Positions 1-8,534 of a stretch of 64,000 nt of DNA are shown here, piece by piece (position 1 is the stretch's first letter; every line of letters begins with the position of its first letter). The position numbers and the translations under genes were made by a program. Source of the stretch: Ramlibacter tataouinensis (GTDB lineage Bacteria; Pseudomonadota; Gammaproteobacteria; Burkholderiales; Burkholderiaceae_C); NCBI RefSeq assembly GCF_001580455.1, contig NZ_CP010951.1, forward strand, positions 1,798,001-1,862,000. Reading direction: 5' to 3'. Under the pieces are notes generated by a model that was not told where the DNA came from, searched no databases, and saw only the letters and a list, made by a program, of their open reading frames with translations.

Positions 1-680
1 CGCAGGCCAGCGAGGCCCAGGCCCGCCAGAAGCTCGCCCAGCAGTCGCTGCGCGCCAACCAGGTCGATGAGCTCGCGCTGGAGAACGAGCGGCTGCGCAA
101 GCTGCTCCAGCTGCGCGAGCGGACCGGCACGGCGGCGATGGCGGCGGAAGTGCTGTATGAGGCCGCCGACCCCTACACCCGCAAGGTGATCATCGACAAG
201 GGCCTGGCCCAGGGCGTGCAGCCGGGCTCGCCGGTGATCGACGAATCGGGCGTGCTCGGCCAGGTGACGCGGGTGCACCCGCTGGTGAGCGAAGTGACGC
301 TGCTGACCGACCGCGGGCATGCGATCCCGGTGCTCAACACCCGCACCGGCGCGCGCAGCGTCGCCTATGGCGATCCCTCGGCGCACGGCGGCTCGCTGGA
401 ACTGCGCTTCATGGCGGGCAACGCCGACGTCCAACCGGGCGACCTGCTCACCACCAGCGGCGTCGACGGCGTCTACCCGCCGGGGCTGCCGGTGGCCAAG
501 GTCCAGAAGGTCGAGCGGCGCGCCGATTCGGGCTTCGCCCGCATCGATTGCGTGCCACAGGCGCTGGTGGACGGCGCGCGCCATGTGATGGTGCTGGCCA
601 GCCTGAACCAGAGCGTGCCGGCGCGGCCCGCGCCCGAGGATTCGGCGCCCGGCACCGCCGGGAAGAAGGCGAAGAAGTGA
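1..680 (+). CDS. mreC: Rod shape-determining protein MreC, 5' end outside window
   Basis: Bitopic inner-membrane scaffold of the elongasome; its periplasmic domain links MreB/MreD to PBP2 during lateral-wall synthesis. The frame is open from base 3, so the N-terminus (cytoplasmic tail and membrane helix) lies upstream of the window and about 225 residues are visible. The first ~40 are Glu/Gln/Leu/Arg-rich (ALENERLRKLLQLRER), the dimerising coiled coil. The beta-barrel domain follows, with typical VIIDKG, GSPVID and GVLGQV segments. A Pro/Ala/Lys-rich tail ends at TGA 678-680. mreD and mrdA follow on the same strand. Family assignment is secure from both sequence and order. Confidence 0.95.
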   Translation, partial: QASEAQARQKLAQQSLRANQVDELALENERLRKLLQLRERTGTAAMAAEVLYEAADPYTRKVIIDKGLAQGVQPGSPVIDESGVLGQVTRVHPLVSEVTLLTDRGHAIPVLNTRTGARSVAYGDPSAHGGSLELRFMAGNADVQPGDLLTTSGVDGVYPPGLPVAKVQKVERRADSGFARIDCVPQALVDGARHVMVLASLNQSVPARPAPEDSAPGTAGKKAKK

Positions 681-753
681 TGGCAACGCTCAACAAGCCC
701 CTCGCGGGACCGCCCTCACGGGGGGTCATTCAGTGTCGCCTGGAGGCTCGGCC

Positions 754-1272
754 ATGATCATGCGCCCGGGCCAGCCGCTGCTGCTGCCGGCCAACCCGCT
801 GTTCATCTGGGGAAGCCTGTTCGTCGCCCTGATGGTGAACATGCTGCCGCTCGGCCGCACGCCCTGGATGCCCGACCTGCTGGCGCTGGTGCTGGTCTTC
901 TGGAGCGTGCACCAGCCCCTGCGCGTGGGCATCGGCGCGGCCTTCGTGTTCGGCCTGGCAATGGACGTGCACCAGGCGGCGCTGCTCGGGCAGCATGCGC
1001 TGGCCTACACAGCGTTGACCTTCTTCGCCATCACCATCCATCGCCGCCTGCTGTGGTTCACCGTGCCCTCGCAGGCGGTGCAGGTGTTCCCGCTGTTCGC
1101 CGCGGCGCACCTGATCGAGCTGGCGATCCGGATGATCGCCGGCGGCGTCTTCCCCGGCTGGGAGGTGGTGCTGGCCCCGGTGCTCGAAGGCCTGCTGTGG
1201 CCGGTGGTCAGCGTGATCCTGCTGGCGCCGCAGCGCCGCGCACCCGACCCGGACGAGAACAGACCCCTTTAG
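754..1272 (+). CDS. mreD: Rod shape-determining protein MreD
   Basis: Small polytopic inner-membrane component of the elongasome (172 residues). Hydrophobic helices span most of the chain, for example around LFIWGSLFVALMVNMLP and LLALVLVFWSV, and a short Pro/Asp-rich cytoplasmic end follows. I chose ATG 754 because GGAGG at 742-746 sits 7 bases before it; an in-frame GTG at 733 would start inside the leader and has no such site. It lies 73 bases after mreC and 7 bases before mrdA, so the three are probably co-transcribed. Sequence conservation in this family is low, so gene order carries much of the call. Confidence 0.92.
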   Translation: MIMRPGQPLLLPANPLFIWGSLFVALMVNMLPLGRTPWMPDLLALVLVFWSVHQPLRVGIGAAFVFGLAMDVHQAALLGQHALAYTALTFFAITIHRRLLWFTVPSQAVQVFPLFAAAHLIELAIRMIAGGVFPGWEVVLAPVLEGLLWPVVSVILLAPQRRAPDPDENRPL

Positions 1273-1279
1273 GTCGTCC

Positions 1280-3361
1280 ATGACCGAGCTCAGAAACGTC
1301 GAAGCCGACCTGTCGCGATTTCGCCTGCGGGTGTTCGCGGCCAGTCTGGTGGTGGTGGTGTGCTTCCTGCTGCTGGCCACGCGCCTGCTTTACCTGCAGG
1401 TGTACCGGCATGCCGACCTGAGCGAGCAGGCAGAGAACAACCGCACGGCGGTCGTGCCGGTGGTGCCCAACCGCGGCCTGATCCTGGACCGCAACGGCGT
1501 GATCCTGGCCACCAACTATTCGGCCTACACGCTGGAGATCATGCCCGCGCGCCTGTCCATGCCGCTGGACAAGGCGATCGAAGAGCTGTCCAAGGTGATC
1601 GACATCCAGCCGCGCGACAAGCGCCGGTTCAAGAAGCTCATGGAGGAGACCAAGAGCTTCGACTCGCTGCCGATCCGAAGCCGCCTGACCGACGAGGAGG
1701 TCGCCCGCTTCGCCGCGCACGGCTGGCGCTTCCCCGGCGTGGAGATCAAGGCGCGGCTGTTCCGCAACTACCCCTTCGGCGAGCTCGCCAGCCATGTGAT
1801 CGGTTACATCGGCCGCGTCAACCAGACCGAGAAGAAGGCGATGGAGGACTGGCCCGAGGACCAGCAGGCCAACTACCGCGGCACCGAGTACATCGGCAAG
1901 CTCGGCATCGAGCAAAGCTACGAGGAGCAGCTGCATGGCGTCACCGGTGTCGAGCATGTGGAAACCTCGGCCGGCGGCCGGGCGATCCGCAAGCTGGCCA
2001 GCCACGCTGCCACCCCGGGCAATACGGTGGTGATGTCCATCGACATCCGGCTGCAGAAGCTGGTGGAGGACCTCTACGGCGATCGCCGCGGCGCCTTCGT
2101 CGCGATCGATCCGAAGACCGGCGAAGTGCTGGCCTTCGTCAGCAAGCCCACTTTCGACCCCAACCTGTTCGTCGACGGCATCGACCAGGAAAACTGGACC
2201 GCCCTGAACGAGTCGATCGACAAACCGCTGCTGAACCGCGCGCTGCGCGGCACCTACCCGCCGGGTTCGACCTACAAGCCCTTCATGGCCCTGGCCGCGC
2301 TGGAGACCGGCAAGCGCACGCCCCAGCAGTCGATCTCCGACCCCGGCTACTTCTGGTTCGGCGGCCACAAGTTCCGCGACGACAAGGAAGGCGGCCACGG
2401 CTCGGTCGACATGTACAAGTCGATCGTGCACTCGTGCGACACCTACTACTACCTGCTCGCCAACGACATGGGCGTGGACCTGATGCACGACGAGCTGGTC
2501 AAGTTCGGCTTCGGCGAGCTCACCGGCATCGACATCCAGGGCGAGTCGCGCGGCCTGTTGCCTTCCACGCACTGGAAGCGCAAGGCCTACCGCAAGCCGG
2601 AGCAGCAGAAGTGGTATGCCGGCGAGACGATTTCGCTGGGCATCGGACAGGGCTACAACAACTTCACCATGCTGCAGTTGGCCTCGGCCACCGGGATCCT
2701 GGCCAACGACGGCGTCAAGATGAAGCCGCACCTGGTGCAAAAGGTGGTCGATCCGGTCACGCACCAGCAGCTCGAGAGCGCGGTGCACCAGACCGTCGGC
2801 GAGCGCATTGCCAAGCCCGAGAACATCGCGATCATCCGCAATGCGCTGGTGGGGGTGAACCTCGAGGGCACCTCGGCGCGGGCCTTCCAGGGCGCCCCTT
2901 ACACCAGCGGCGGCAAGACCGGTACGGCCCAGGTGGTGACCATCGCCCAGGGCGCGAAGTACAACGCCTCGCAGATGGACGAGCGGCACCGCGATCACGC
3001 GCTGTACATGGCCTACGCCCCGGCCGACAACCCGAAGATCGCGATTGCCATGATCGTCGAGAACGCCGGCTTCGGCGCGCAGAATTCGGCGCCCATCGCG
3101 CGCCGCGCCTTCGACTACTACCTTACCGGCGTCTACCCCAGCGAGGAGGACATGGCGGCGGTGCGCAAGGGCCAGGCCACCACGCCGATCGGCAAGGCGC
3201 GGCCGGCCGCCGAAGTGCCCTGGCCGGCCGGCATGGCGCCGCCGGCACCGGCGGCGGCCCCCGCGCCGGTGGCATCGGCTCCTGCGCTGCCGGCCTCGGC
3301 CACCGTGCCGGCGGTGGCGCCGGCGCGGGCCGCCTCGGCCGCGAACCTCGCCCGGCACTGA
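1280..3361 (+). CDS. mrdA: Penicillin-binding protein 2 (elongasome transpeptidase)
   Basis: Class B PBP that cross-links peptidoglycan during cell elongation, anchored in the inner membrane by one N-terminal helix (about residues 19-39). It has 693 residues. The PBP dimerisation domain occupies roughly 50-270. The transpeptidase domain carries the nucleophile motif STYK (S330, K333), the SCD second motif near 384 and KTGTAQ at 546. The last ~50 residues are an Ala/Pro-rich low-complexity tail. It starts 7 bases after mreD. In many relatives rodA, the partner glycosyltransferase, follows directly; here the next gene is on the other strand, so rodA must lie elsewhere. Confidence 0.96.
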   Translation: MTELRNVEADLSRFRLRVFAASLVVVVCFLLLATRLLYLQVYRHADLSEQAENNRTAVVPVVPNRGLILDRNGVILATNYSAYTLEIMPARLSMPLDKAIEELSKVIDIQPRDKRRFKKLMEETKSFDSLPIRSRLTDEEVARFAAHGWRFPGVEIKARLFRNYPFGELASHVIGYIGRVNQTEKKAMEDWPEDQQANYRGTEYIGKLGIEQSYEEQLHGVTGVEHVETSAGGRAIRKLASHAATPGNTVVMSIDIRLQKLVEDLYGDRRGAFVAIDPKTGEVLAFVSKPTFDPNLFVDGIDQENWTALNESIDKPLLNRALRGTYPPGSTYKPFMALAALETGKRTPQQSISDPGYFWFGGHKFRDDKEGGHGSVDMYKSIVHSCDTYYYLLANDMGVDLMHDELVKFGFGELTGIDIQGESRGLLPSTHWKRKAYRKPEQQKWYAGETISLGIGQGYNNFTMLQLASATGILANDGVKMKPHLVQKVVDPVTHQQLESAVHQTVGERIAKPENIAIIRNALVGVNLEGTSARAFQGAPYTSGGKTGTAQVVTIAQGAKYNASQMDERHRDHALYMAYAPADNPKIAIAMIVENAGFGAQNSAPIARRAFDYYLTGVYPSEEDMAAVRKGQATTPIGKARPAAEVPWPAGMAPPAPAAAPAPVASAPALPASATVPAVAPARAASAANLARH

Positions 3362-3368
3362 GCCGCGT

Positions 3369-4343
3369 TCAGAACCCGCACTGCGCCAGCAGCCAGCCGC
3401 CGACCGCGTCGGGCATGCGGCGCACGTGGCCGGGGAGCCGGCCGTCGGTAAAGCCCACATGGCCGCCGTGCGCCGGCTGCCACAGCGTCACCCGGGGCCC
3501 GGCCTCGGCGGCGCCCGGCAAGCTGGCCGCCGGCACGAACGGATCGTTGCGCGCATTGAGCGCGAGCGCCGGAACGCGGATGCGATGCAGGTGCGGCTTG
3601 GCCGAGGCCCGCGCGTAGTAGTCGTCGGCATTGCGAAAGCCGTGCAGCGGCGCGGTGAAGATGTCGTCGAACTCGTAGAGGTCGCGCGCCGCCGCCAGCT
3701 TGCCCGCGTCGAACAAGCCGGGATGCTGCTGCAGCTTCTGCAGTGCCTTGGGCTTCATGCTGCGCAGGAACATCGTGGTGTAGACCAGCCGGTTGAAGCC
3801 GCGGCCGATCGCCACCGAGCCGGCCGCCAGGTCCAGCGGCGAACACACCGACGCCACCGCATCGACCCACCGTGCCGCCGACTCGCCGGCTTCGCCGGCC
3901 CAGCGCATCAGCGCATTGCCGCCCAGCGACACGCCAACCGCCACGATGGGACCGCGGTGCTGCGCGCGCAGTCGCGCCAGCATCCAGCCGATTTCCTCGT
4001 GGTCGCCCGAGTGGTAGGCGCGCGGGCCGATGTTGAGCTCGCCGCCGCAGCCGCGGAAGTGCGGGATCACCAGCGCGACGCCGCGCTCGGCGCAGAAATC
4101 GGCGAAGGCCTCGGCGTAGTGGCTGCGCGACGAACCCTCGAGTCCATGGAACAGCACGAGCAGCAGGTCGCGGCGCACCGGCGCCGCCAGCCAGTCGGCA
4201 TCGACGAAGTCGCCGTCGGGCGTGCTCCAGCGCTCGCGCCGGTAGTGCGGATGCCCGCCGAACGCGCGCCGCGCGCACAGCACGGGCCAGATCGTCTGCA
4301 GATTGCCCCCGGGCAGCCACCAGGGCGCGCGGTAATCCTCCAC
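3369..4343 (-). CDS. YheT-family alpha/beta hydrolase
   Basis: Predicted cytoplasmic serine hydrolase of the YheT/EMB8 group, whose substrates are poorly known. About 324 residues. It opens with the family motif PWWLPGGNLQTIWP, has FHGLEGSS as the oxyanion segment, GVSLGGNALMRW as the nucleophile elbow (GxSxG), RNDPFVP around the catalytic Asp and PAHGGHVGF with the catalytic His. There is no ATG in frame before the conserved region; I chose GTG at 4343 just before VEDYRAPWW, but its ribosome-binding site is weak. It runs convergently to mrdA (7 bases apart) and starts 11 bases after the NTF2-fold gene. Confidence 0.88.
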   Translation of the reverse strand: MEDYRAPWWLPGGNLQTIWPVLCARRAFGGHPHYRRERWSTPDGDFVDADWLAAPVRRDLLLVLFHGLEGSSRSHYAEAFADFCAERGVALVIPHFRGCGGELNIGPRAYHSGDHEEIGWMLARLRAQHRGPIVAVGVSLGGNALMRWAGEAGESAARWVDAVASVCSPLDLAAGSVAIGRGFNRLVYTTMFLRSMKPKALQKLQQHPGLFDAGKLAAARDLYEFDDIFTAPLHGFRNADDYYARASAKPHLHRIRVPALALNARNDPFVPAASLPGAAEAGPRVTLWQPAHGGHVGFTDGRLPGHVRRMPDAVGGWLLAQCGF

Positions 4344-4354
4344 CCGGCCCGTCT

Positions 4355-4807
4355 CTAGTGCAACAGCTGCGGCGCCCCGGAGACTTCCTGGATCTCGCTG
4401 GCGGTGCCCGGGCTGGCGTGGTGCGCCACCAGGCGCCAGCCGTGGGCGGTGCGGTGGTACACGTTGGTGGCGATCACCCAGGCGTTGACCGGGCCCTGCG
4501 GGCCCATCACCTCCACCCGCTCCAGCACGTTGTGCACCGCGCTGCCCATGGCCTGGGTCTTGCGCGCCTGTTGCGGCCAGGCGCGGATGCTGCCGTTGCC
4601 GAACATGTTCTCGAAGGTGGCGCGGATCGCTGCCGGGCCGACCACGCGCGGGCCGCCGGGGTGCACGCAGACGATCTCGTCCTCGTCGGCCCAGCACGCC
4701 ATCAGCTTGTCGATGTCAGCGTTCTGCAGCGCTTCGTAGAAGGCCGCCTCGACGTCATCGGCGTCGCCATCGAGGTTCAGGGCGTGGAGCTTGCTTTTCT
4801 TTTCCAT
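4355..4807 (-). CDS. NTF2/SnoaL-fold nuclear transport factor-like protein
   Basis: 150-residue protein of the SnoaL/DUF4440-like NTF2 superfamily, a fold used both for small enzymes and for binding proteins. Evidence is the pattern AAFYEALQNADIDKLMACWADEDEIVCVHPGG, given here only in outline: an early helix with Phe-Tyr, then the W-A-D-E-D and V-x-P-G-G strand. Later come GWRLVAHHASPG and a final strand. Start at ATG 4807 gives the complete N-terminus. No substrate can be read from the sequence. The YheT hydrolase follows 11 bases downstream, suggesting co-transcription. Confidence 0.8.
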   Translation of the reverse strand: MEKKSKLHALNLDGDADDVEAAFYEALQNADIDKLMACWADEDEIVCVHPGGPRVVGPAAIRATFENMFGNGSIRAWPQQARKTQAMGSAVHNVLERVEVMGPQGPVNAWVIATNVYHRTAHGWRLVAHHASPGTASEIQEVSGAPQLLH

Positions 4808-4839
4808 CGGGCGGAAACGAGTTCCGTGGATTTTGCCAT

Positions 4840-5610
4840 TCAGCCGGCCGGCGGCTGCTCGCCCGGGACTTCGAGCCAGCGCGCGACCTCCGCGCGCACC
4901 TGGCCCTGCGACGCCTGCCACACCGTCTCCGGCGCGGCGACGTGGATGCCCGGCGGCGCCATCCGCAGCGCGCAGGCCACGAATTCGGCGACCTTCACCG
5001 CACGCACCGGCAGCTCTCCGCTCGGCACCATGTACTTGAAGGCCGAAAGCATCCAGTGCGCCACCGCGGCGAGCGGATTCGGCGCCGCCCTGTCGCTGGG
5101 CTTTTGCGCCGTGCGCACGATCAGCAGCCGTTCGAAGCCGAGCGCCGCGATCGCCTGCTCGTCGAGGTTGGCCAGCCCCTGCTTGAGCGCCTGCGGCAGA
5201 CGCATCTGCGTGTGCGGCATGACGATGGCGAGGGTCTGCACGCCGCCCACGCGCAGCCATCGCGCAAGGGCGGGCAGCTGCTGCGGCGCCGGCGTCCACA
5301 GGGCCCGCTCGCGCCCGTAGAACAGGCGCGGCGGATCGAACATCACCACCGCCGTGTCGGCAGCCAGCGGCGGCCACTCGCCCGGCTCGGCCGCTGGCGC
5401 CACCCAGCTGTGGACGTGGCGCAGGCCGGTGGTCATCGGTTCGCTGGCCAGCACCTCGGTCGAGTCGAACGCCAGCGAGCCCACCAGCAGGCGCATCACC
5501 TCGTTGCCCATCGCCCCGGTCGCGCCGGCGATCACGAGCCGCGCCCGGCGCGCCGCCGGCGCGGCAGGCGCGGCCGCGCTACGCAGGACTTGAATCGGCT
5601 CGGCCACCAT
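4840..5610 (-). CDS. NAD(P)-binding Rossmann-fold protein (atypical SDR/HTATIP2-like)
   Basis: 256 residues. An Ala-rich start leads into a clear dinucleotide-binding motif, LVIAGATGAMGNEVMRLL (GxxGxxG, residues ~26-43), as in atypical short-chain dehydrogenases and NmrA/HTATIP2-like proteins. The classical YxxxK pair is not evident, and the middle of the protein shows VMFDPPRLFYGRERALW. A later segment (HWMLSAFKYMVPSGELPVRAVKVAEFV) resembles the C-terminal region of HTATIP2-like reductases. It may bind NAD(P) without being a standard dehydrogenase. It is divergent from lemA, with about 95 bases between the starts. Confidence 0.7.
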   Translation of the reverse strand: MVAEPIQVLRSAAAPAAPAARRARLVIAGATGAMGNEVMRLLVGSLAFDSTEVLASEPMTTGLRHVHSWVAPAAEPGEWPPLAADTAVVMFDPPRLFYGRERALWTPAPQQLPALARWLRVGGVQTLAIVMPHTQMRLPQALKQGLANLDEQAIAALGFERLLIVRTAQKPSDRAAPNPLAAVAHWMLSAFKYMVPSGELPVRAVKVAEFVACALRMAPPGIHVAAPETVWQASQGQVRAEVARWLEVPGEQPPAG

Positions 5611-5706
5611 CCATGTATGCTAGGGCACCTGTTCGCGATGCAACAAACGCAGAGCAACATGGGCCCTGGTGTTTTCGTGTGCCCTGGCTCTTGAAAGGGA
5701 AGAACG

Positions 5707-6297
5707 ATGATGCGCTGGTTCCTGGTCCTTCTTGCCGCCCTGTCCCTTAGCGGCTGCGGCTACAACGATTTCCAGCGGCTGGACGAGCAGAGCAAGTCCG
5801 CCTGGAGCGAGGTGCTCAACCAGTACCAGCGTCGCGCCGACCTAGTGCCCAACCTGGTGGCCACCGTCAAGGGCGAGGCGAACTTCGAGCAGGAGACGCT
5901 CACGCGCGTGATCGAGGCGCGCGCCAAGGCGACCGCGGTGCAGGTCACGCCCGAGACCTTGAACGACCCGCAGGCGATGCAGCGCTTCCAGCAGGCGCAG
6001 GGCGAGCTCTCGAGTGCGTTGAGCCGGCTGCTGGTGGTGTCAGAACGGTACCCCGACCTGAAAGCCAACCAGGGGTTCCGCGACCTGCGCGTGCAGCTCG
6101 AGGGCACCGAGAATCGCATCACCGTGGCGCGCAACCGCTACATCCAGACCGTGCAGGCGTACAACGTGCTCGCGCGCAGCTTCCCCACCAACCTCACCGC
6201 GATGGTGTTCGGCTACCAGCCAAAGGCCAGCTTCACGGTGGAGAACGAGGCGCAGATCTCCAAGCCGCCGCAGGTCGAGTTCGGCACCAAGAAATAG
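5707..6297 (+). CDS. lemA: LemA family lipoprotein
   Basis: 196 residues. The N-terminus is a lipoprotein signal (hydrophobic FLVLLAALSLSGC with lipobox LSGC at residues 14-17), so it is probably anchored in a membrane facing the periplasm. The rest is the LemA helical domain, with the signature QYQRRADLVPNLVATVKG and the later NRYIQTVQAYNVLARSFPTN segment. A purine-rich site (AAGGGAAG) precedes ATG 5707. LemA function is not established; it recurrently sits beside TPM-domain genes, as it does here (6304 and 7248), which suggests an envelope role shared by the three. Confidence 0.93.
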   Translation: MMRWFLVLLAALSLSGCGYNDFQRLDEQSKSAWSEVLNQYQRRADLVPNLVATVKGEANFEQETLTRVIEARAKATAVQVTPETLNDPQAMQRFQQAQGELSSALSRLLVVSERYPDLKANQGFRDLRVQLEGTENRITVARNRYIQTVQAYNVLARSFPTNLTAMVFGYQPKASFTVENEAQISKPPQVEFGTKK

Positions 6298-6303
6298 GCG
6301 CGC

Positions 6304-7248
6304 ATGCGCTCGATGGCGCACCAGGAGCACTCGCAGCTCTTCTTCACCTGGCTGCTCGCGCTGCTGCTGGCCTGCGGCGCAGCGCGGGCCCAGGACCTGC
6401 AGCCGGTCCCGCCGCTGACGGCGCACGTCATCGACCAGACCGGCACGCTGGATGCCATCCAGCTCAAGGCCCTGGAAGACAAGCTGATGGCCTTCGAGCA
6501 GGCCGGAGGTACGCAGATCGCGATCCTGATCGTTGCGACCACCTTGCCCGAGGACGACGCCAGCTTCGCCAACCGCGTGGGCAACGAATGGAAGATTGGC
6601 CGCAAGGAGATCGGCGACGGCGTGCTGATTGTGGTCGCCAAGAACGACCGCAAGGTCCGCGTCGAAGTGGCCAAGACGCTGGAAGGCGCCATCCCCGACC
6701 TCGCGGCCAAGCGCATCATCGACGAGGCGATCACGCCGCAGTTCCGCCAGGGCAACTTTGCGGCCGGCCTGCACGCCGGCGTCGACCGGCTGATCGCTCG
6801 GATCAAGGGCGAAGCCCTGCCGCCGCCGTCGCAGCGCGCCGCGAACGACGGCTTCGACTGGATGGACCTGGCGATCATGCTGTTCATCGCCGTGCCGGTG
6901 GCTGGCGCCGCCCTGCGCGGCATCTTCGGGCGCAAGCTGGGCTCGCTGATCACCGGCGGCGGCATCGGGGCGGTGGCCTGGCTGATCTCGACCAGCCTGC
7001 TGGTGGCGGCGATCGCCGGCTTCGTCGCGCTCATGTTCTCGCTGCTGTCGCAGTGGTCGCCCGCCGCGGGTCCGGGCCCTGGCCGGCACCGCGGCCGCAG
7101 CGGCGCGCCCTGGATCGTGGGCGGCTACGGCGGCGGCGGCAACTGGGGCTCCGGCGGCAGTTGGGGCGGCGGTGGCGGTGGCGGCGGCTGGGGCGGCTCC
7201 GGCGGGGGCGGCGATTTCGGCGGCGGCGGCGCTTCGGGAGACTGGTAA
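6304..7248 (+). CDS. TPM-domain protein (YgcG-like), membrane anchored
   Basis: 314 residues. A signal sequence (WLLALLLACGAARAQ) is followed by a TPM domain at about 38-170 with the usual DQTGTLD start, IAILIVATTLPEDD strand and RNDGVLI-like core (here KEIGDGVLIVVAKND). Two hydrophobic helices follow at about 195-265, then a Gly/Trp/Ser-rich tail, as in YgcG and related proteins. The likely layout is a periplasmic TPM domain with a membrane anchor. The biochemical role is unproven. It begins 7 bases after lemA and its TAA overlaps the next ATG (TAATG), indicating an operon with translational coupling. Confidence 0.88.
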   Translation: MRSMAHQEHSQLFFTWLLALLLACGAARAQDLQPVPPLTAHVIDQTGTLDAIQLKALEDKLMAFEQAGGTQIAILIVATTLPEDDASFANRVGNEWKIGRKEIGDGVLIVVAKNDRKVRVEVAKTLEGAIPDLAAKRIIDEAITPQFRQGNFAAGLHAGVDRLIARIKGEALPPPSQRAANDGFDWMDLAIMLFIAVPVAGAALRGIFGRKLGSLITGGGIGAVAWLISTSLLVAAIAGFVALMFSLLSQWSPAAGPGPGRHRGRSGAPWIVGGYGGGGNWGSGGSWGGGGGGGGWGGSGGGGDFGGGGASGDW

Positions 7249-7769
7249 TGGCACGCGACTGGGGCCGCATCATCACGCGCCTGTTCAGGCACCGCTGGAT
7301 GGATGACGCCGACCTGGCGCGCGCCGTGCCGCCCGCGATGGTCGAGCGCCTCGGGCAGCGCGTGGGCGCCAGCGAAAGACGCCATAGCGGGGAGATCCGC
7401 ATGTACGTCGAGGCGGGCCTGCCGGCCAGCTACATCCTGCGCGACGCGCCGCCGCGCGAACGCGCGCTCGCCATCTTCGGCAAGCTGCGGGTGTGGGACA
7501 CCGAGCACAACAACGGCGTGCTGATTTACCTGCTGCTGGCCGAGCACGCCATCGAGATCGTCGCCGACCGCGGCCTCGCCGCGCGGGTGGACCCGGGCGA
7601 GTGGCAGCGCATCGTCGAGCGCATGCGCGGCGCCTTCCAGGCCGGCCGCTTCGAGGACGGCCTCACGCAGGCGCTGGAAGAAGTCTCCGCCCTGCTGGTG
7701 GCGCACTTTCCGCTTGCCCCCGGCGCGGCAAGCCCCAACGAACTGCCGGACGAGCCGGTGCTGGGATGA
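7248..7769 (+). CDS. Second TPM-domain protein
   Basis: 173 residues, with no signal peptide or membrane helix. The TPM domain core is visible as SERRHSGEIRMYVEAGLP, then ALAIFGKLRVWDTEHNNGVLIYLLLAEHAIEIVADRGLAARV and the C-terminal QAGRFEDGLTQALEEV helix (segments listed separately, in outline). It matches the short TPM proteins encoded next to LemA. ATG 7248 overlaps the stop of the preceding gene by one base, so translation is likely coupled. A cytoplasmic location is inferred from the lack of export signals. The GNAT gene follows with an ATGA overlap. Confidence 0.85.
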   Translation: MARDWGRIITRLFRHRWMDDADLARAVPPAMVERLGQRVGASERRHSGEIRMYVEAGLPASYILRDAPPRERALAIFGKLRVWDTEHNNGVLIYLLLAEHAIEIVADRGLAARVDPGEWQRIVERMRGAFQAGRFEDGLTQALEEVSALLVAHFPLAPGAASPNELPDEPVLG

Positions 7770-8512
7770 CCATGAATGAACGCCCGGTCCTCGATGTCGA
7801 GGCCATCGAACGCGCCACGGTGGCGGCGGTGGCGCCGCGCGAGGTCGAGGAACTTCCCGGCTGGCTGCTGGCCTTCGACAGCGTGACGGTCAACCGCGCG
7901 CGCAGCGCCGTGCCGCTGCGCCACGACGCGCCCGACGCCTCGGTCGTGGCCGAGATCTTCGAGCGCTACCGGGCGCGCGGCGTCAGTCCCAACTTCCGCG
8001 TCGCGCAGCTGGCCGCGATGGCGCCGGTCGAGCGCGAGCTCGCCCGCCTCGGGCTACCTCCGCAGCAGGCGACGCAGGTCATGGTCGCCGCGGCGCGCGA
8101 TGTGGCCGGGGCCGCCACCGGCGAGGTCCAGGTAGCGACGGAACCCGACGAGGCGTGGGCGGCGGTCTTCCTGGGCGAGGGTTTCGATCCCGCCGACGGC
8201 GCGAGCCGGGTCGCGACGCTCAGGCGGGCGAAGGGTTCATTGTTCGCCGGCATCCGCGAGGGCGAGCGTGTGGTGGCCGGCGGCGTGCTGGCGCTGGGTC
8301 ACGGCTGGGCCAGCATCCACGGCATGCGCACCGCCCTCACGCACCGCGGCCGCGGCCTGGCCACGCGAGTGCTCGCCGCGCTGGCGCGCGAGGCCCTGCA
8401 GCGCGGCCACGACCGGATGGTGCTGCAGGTCGAGGTCGCGAACAACAGCGCGACCCGGGTGTACCGGCGCTGCGGCTTCGGGCTCGCCTGGACCTACGCC
8501 TACTGGCGCTGA
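7766..8512 (+). CDS. GNAT family N-acetyltransferase
   Basis: 248 residues from ATG 7766 (ATGA overlap with the TPM gene); a second ATG at 7772 is also possible. The C-terminal third carries the acetyl-CoA-binding motif A (RTALTHRGRGLATRVLAALA, around residue 190) and ends NNSATRVYRRCGFGLAWTYAYWR, the usual motif B with Tyr-Gly-Phe-type ending. The N-terminal half is less conserved (PGWLLAFDSVTVNRARSAVP) and looks like a degenerate second GNAT domain, as in tandem-GNAT proteins. The acceptor substrate cannot be read. It is last in the lemA cassette, and its link to LemA/TPM function is only positional. Confidence 0.85.
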   Translation: MTMNERPVLDVEAIERATVAAVAPREVEELPGWLLAFDSVTVNRARSAVPLRHDAPDASVVAEIFERYRARGVSPNFRVAQLAAMAPVERELARLGLPPQQATQVMVAAARDVAGAATGEVQVATEPDEAWAAVFLGEGFDPADGASRVATLRRAKGSLFAGIREGERVVAGGVLALGHGWASIHGMRTALTHRGRGLATRVLAALAREALQRGHDRMVLQVEVANNSATRVYRRCGFGLAWTYAYWR

Positions 8513-8534
8513 GCCGCTTGCGCGGAGCGCGCTG

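Noticed and set aside
1208..3460. A 750-codon minus-strand frame and a 752-codon plus-strand frame at mrdA
   Set aside because: They are shadows of mrdA, which has all three penicillin-binding motifs in its own frame.
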